Of a stretch of 5,771 bases of DNA, positions 5,587-5,771 are shown piece by piece. The position numbers and the translations under genes are program-made. The stretch covers positions 1 through 5,771 of the forward strand of contig WTKI01000137.1 in assembly GCA_011524425.1 (NCBI GenBank), written 5' to 3'. The DNA is from Altererythrobacter sp. GTDB taxonomy: Bacteria; Pseudomonadota; Alphaproteobacteria; Sphingomonadales; Sphingomonadaceae. Below the pieces are notes generated by a model, which was given only the letters and a program-made list of their open reading frames with translations, did not search any database and was not told the DNA's origin. The first letter of the stretch is position 1; each line of letters begins with the position of its first letter.

Positions 5587-5771
5587 TCAGGCCAGCACAG
5601 GGTTTTCCATCCGCGCTTCAATCCTTAACCGAACCGCTTCAGCTGCATGCCTTGCACCGAGCTTATTCATCATATTGGCTCGATGGATTTCCACTGTGCG
5701 TGGACTGATATGAAGCTGGCGGGCGATAACCTTGTTCGAACTGCCTTCAACCAGCCATTCCAGCACTTCGC
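5587..5771 (-). CDS. FixJ/LuxR-type response regulator, C-terminal part (5' end cut off by window edge)
   Basis: Only the last 60 residues are visible. They form most of a LuxR-type helix-turn-helix: [19 protein letters not shown], then the recognition helix in [19 protein letters not shown], then [11 protein letters not shown]. The [12 protein letters not shown] core and the NKxIA turn closely resemble FixJ-family response regulators (S. meliloti FixJ has ISPRTVEVHRAN). These are normally about 200 residues, with an N-terminal phosphoreceiver domain driven by a sensor kinase. That domain would lie beyond the right edge, so it is inferred and not seen. It converges on the VOC gene with a 111-base gap. 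FixJ-like proteins control many processes besides low-oxygen response, so the exact role is open. Confidence 0.85.
   Translation of the reverse strand, partial: EVLEWLVEGSSNKVIARQLHISPRTVEIHRANMMNKLGARHAAEAVRLRIEARMENPVLA

Overview
The window looks like chromosomal DNA from an alphaproteobacterium. A Sphingomonadales/Erythrobacteraceae-like source is my best guess. It rests on the look of the Tad pilus proteins, a FixJ-type regulator and moderate GC, and no marker gene proves it. No mobile element, CRISPR array, rRNA or convincing tRNA is present.

Left part (1-2615, minus strand): a tight three-gene operon of the Tad (tight adherence) / Flp pilus type. Its order is tadG-like (2615 to 1122), then a TadE-like pseudopilin (1125 to 496), then a second TadE/TadF-like pseudopilin that starts at 499 and runs off the left edge. 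Both junctions are 4-base stop/start overlaps (ATGA and GTGA), so translational coupling is likely. The TadG-like protein has an N-terminal membrane segment followed by a von Willebrand factor A (VWA) domain with a complete MIDAS metal site. Both pseudopilins carry a G|xxxxE prepilin-peptidase-type site. The first also has two tandem EF-hand/dockerin-like calcium-loop motifs.

Middle (2616-3091): a divergent intergenic region of 476 bases. On the tadG side lies a short open frame. It has a strong Shine-Dalgarno sequence, contains a perfect 10-bp inverted repeat, and ends with a TAA directly abutting the tadG GTG start. On the other side are small inverted repeats and the leader of the next gene. 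I could not place a convincing promoter for either direction.

Right part (3092-5771): a plus-strand lipoprotein of the gamma-glutamyltranspeptidase (GGT)/acylase family. It has an intact autoprocessing threonine, but by-eye alignment shows changes at the classical gamma-glutamyl-binding positions. Next is a stretch with hairpins that may terminate transcription, then a small VOC (glyoxalase/bleomycin-resistance fold) protein on the plus strand. Converging on it from the right edge is the C-terminal DNA-binding half of a FixJ/LuxR-type response regulator on the minus strand. The convergent gap holds an inverted repeat and an FNR/FixK-like palindrome.

The pilus genes act together in cell-surface pilus assembly. 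The GGT-like lipoprotein, VOC protein and regulator show no obvious functional link to the pilus operon or to one another, apart from a speculative low-oxygen theme (FixJ-type regulator beside an FNR-like box).
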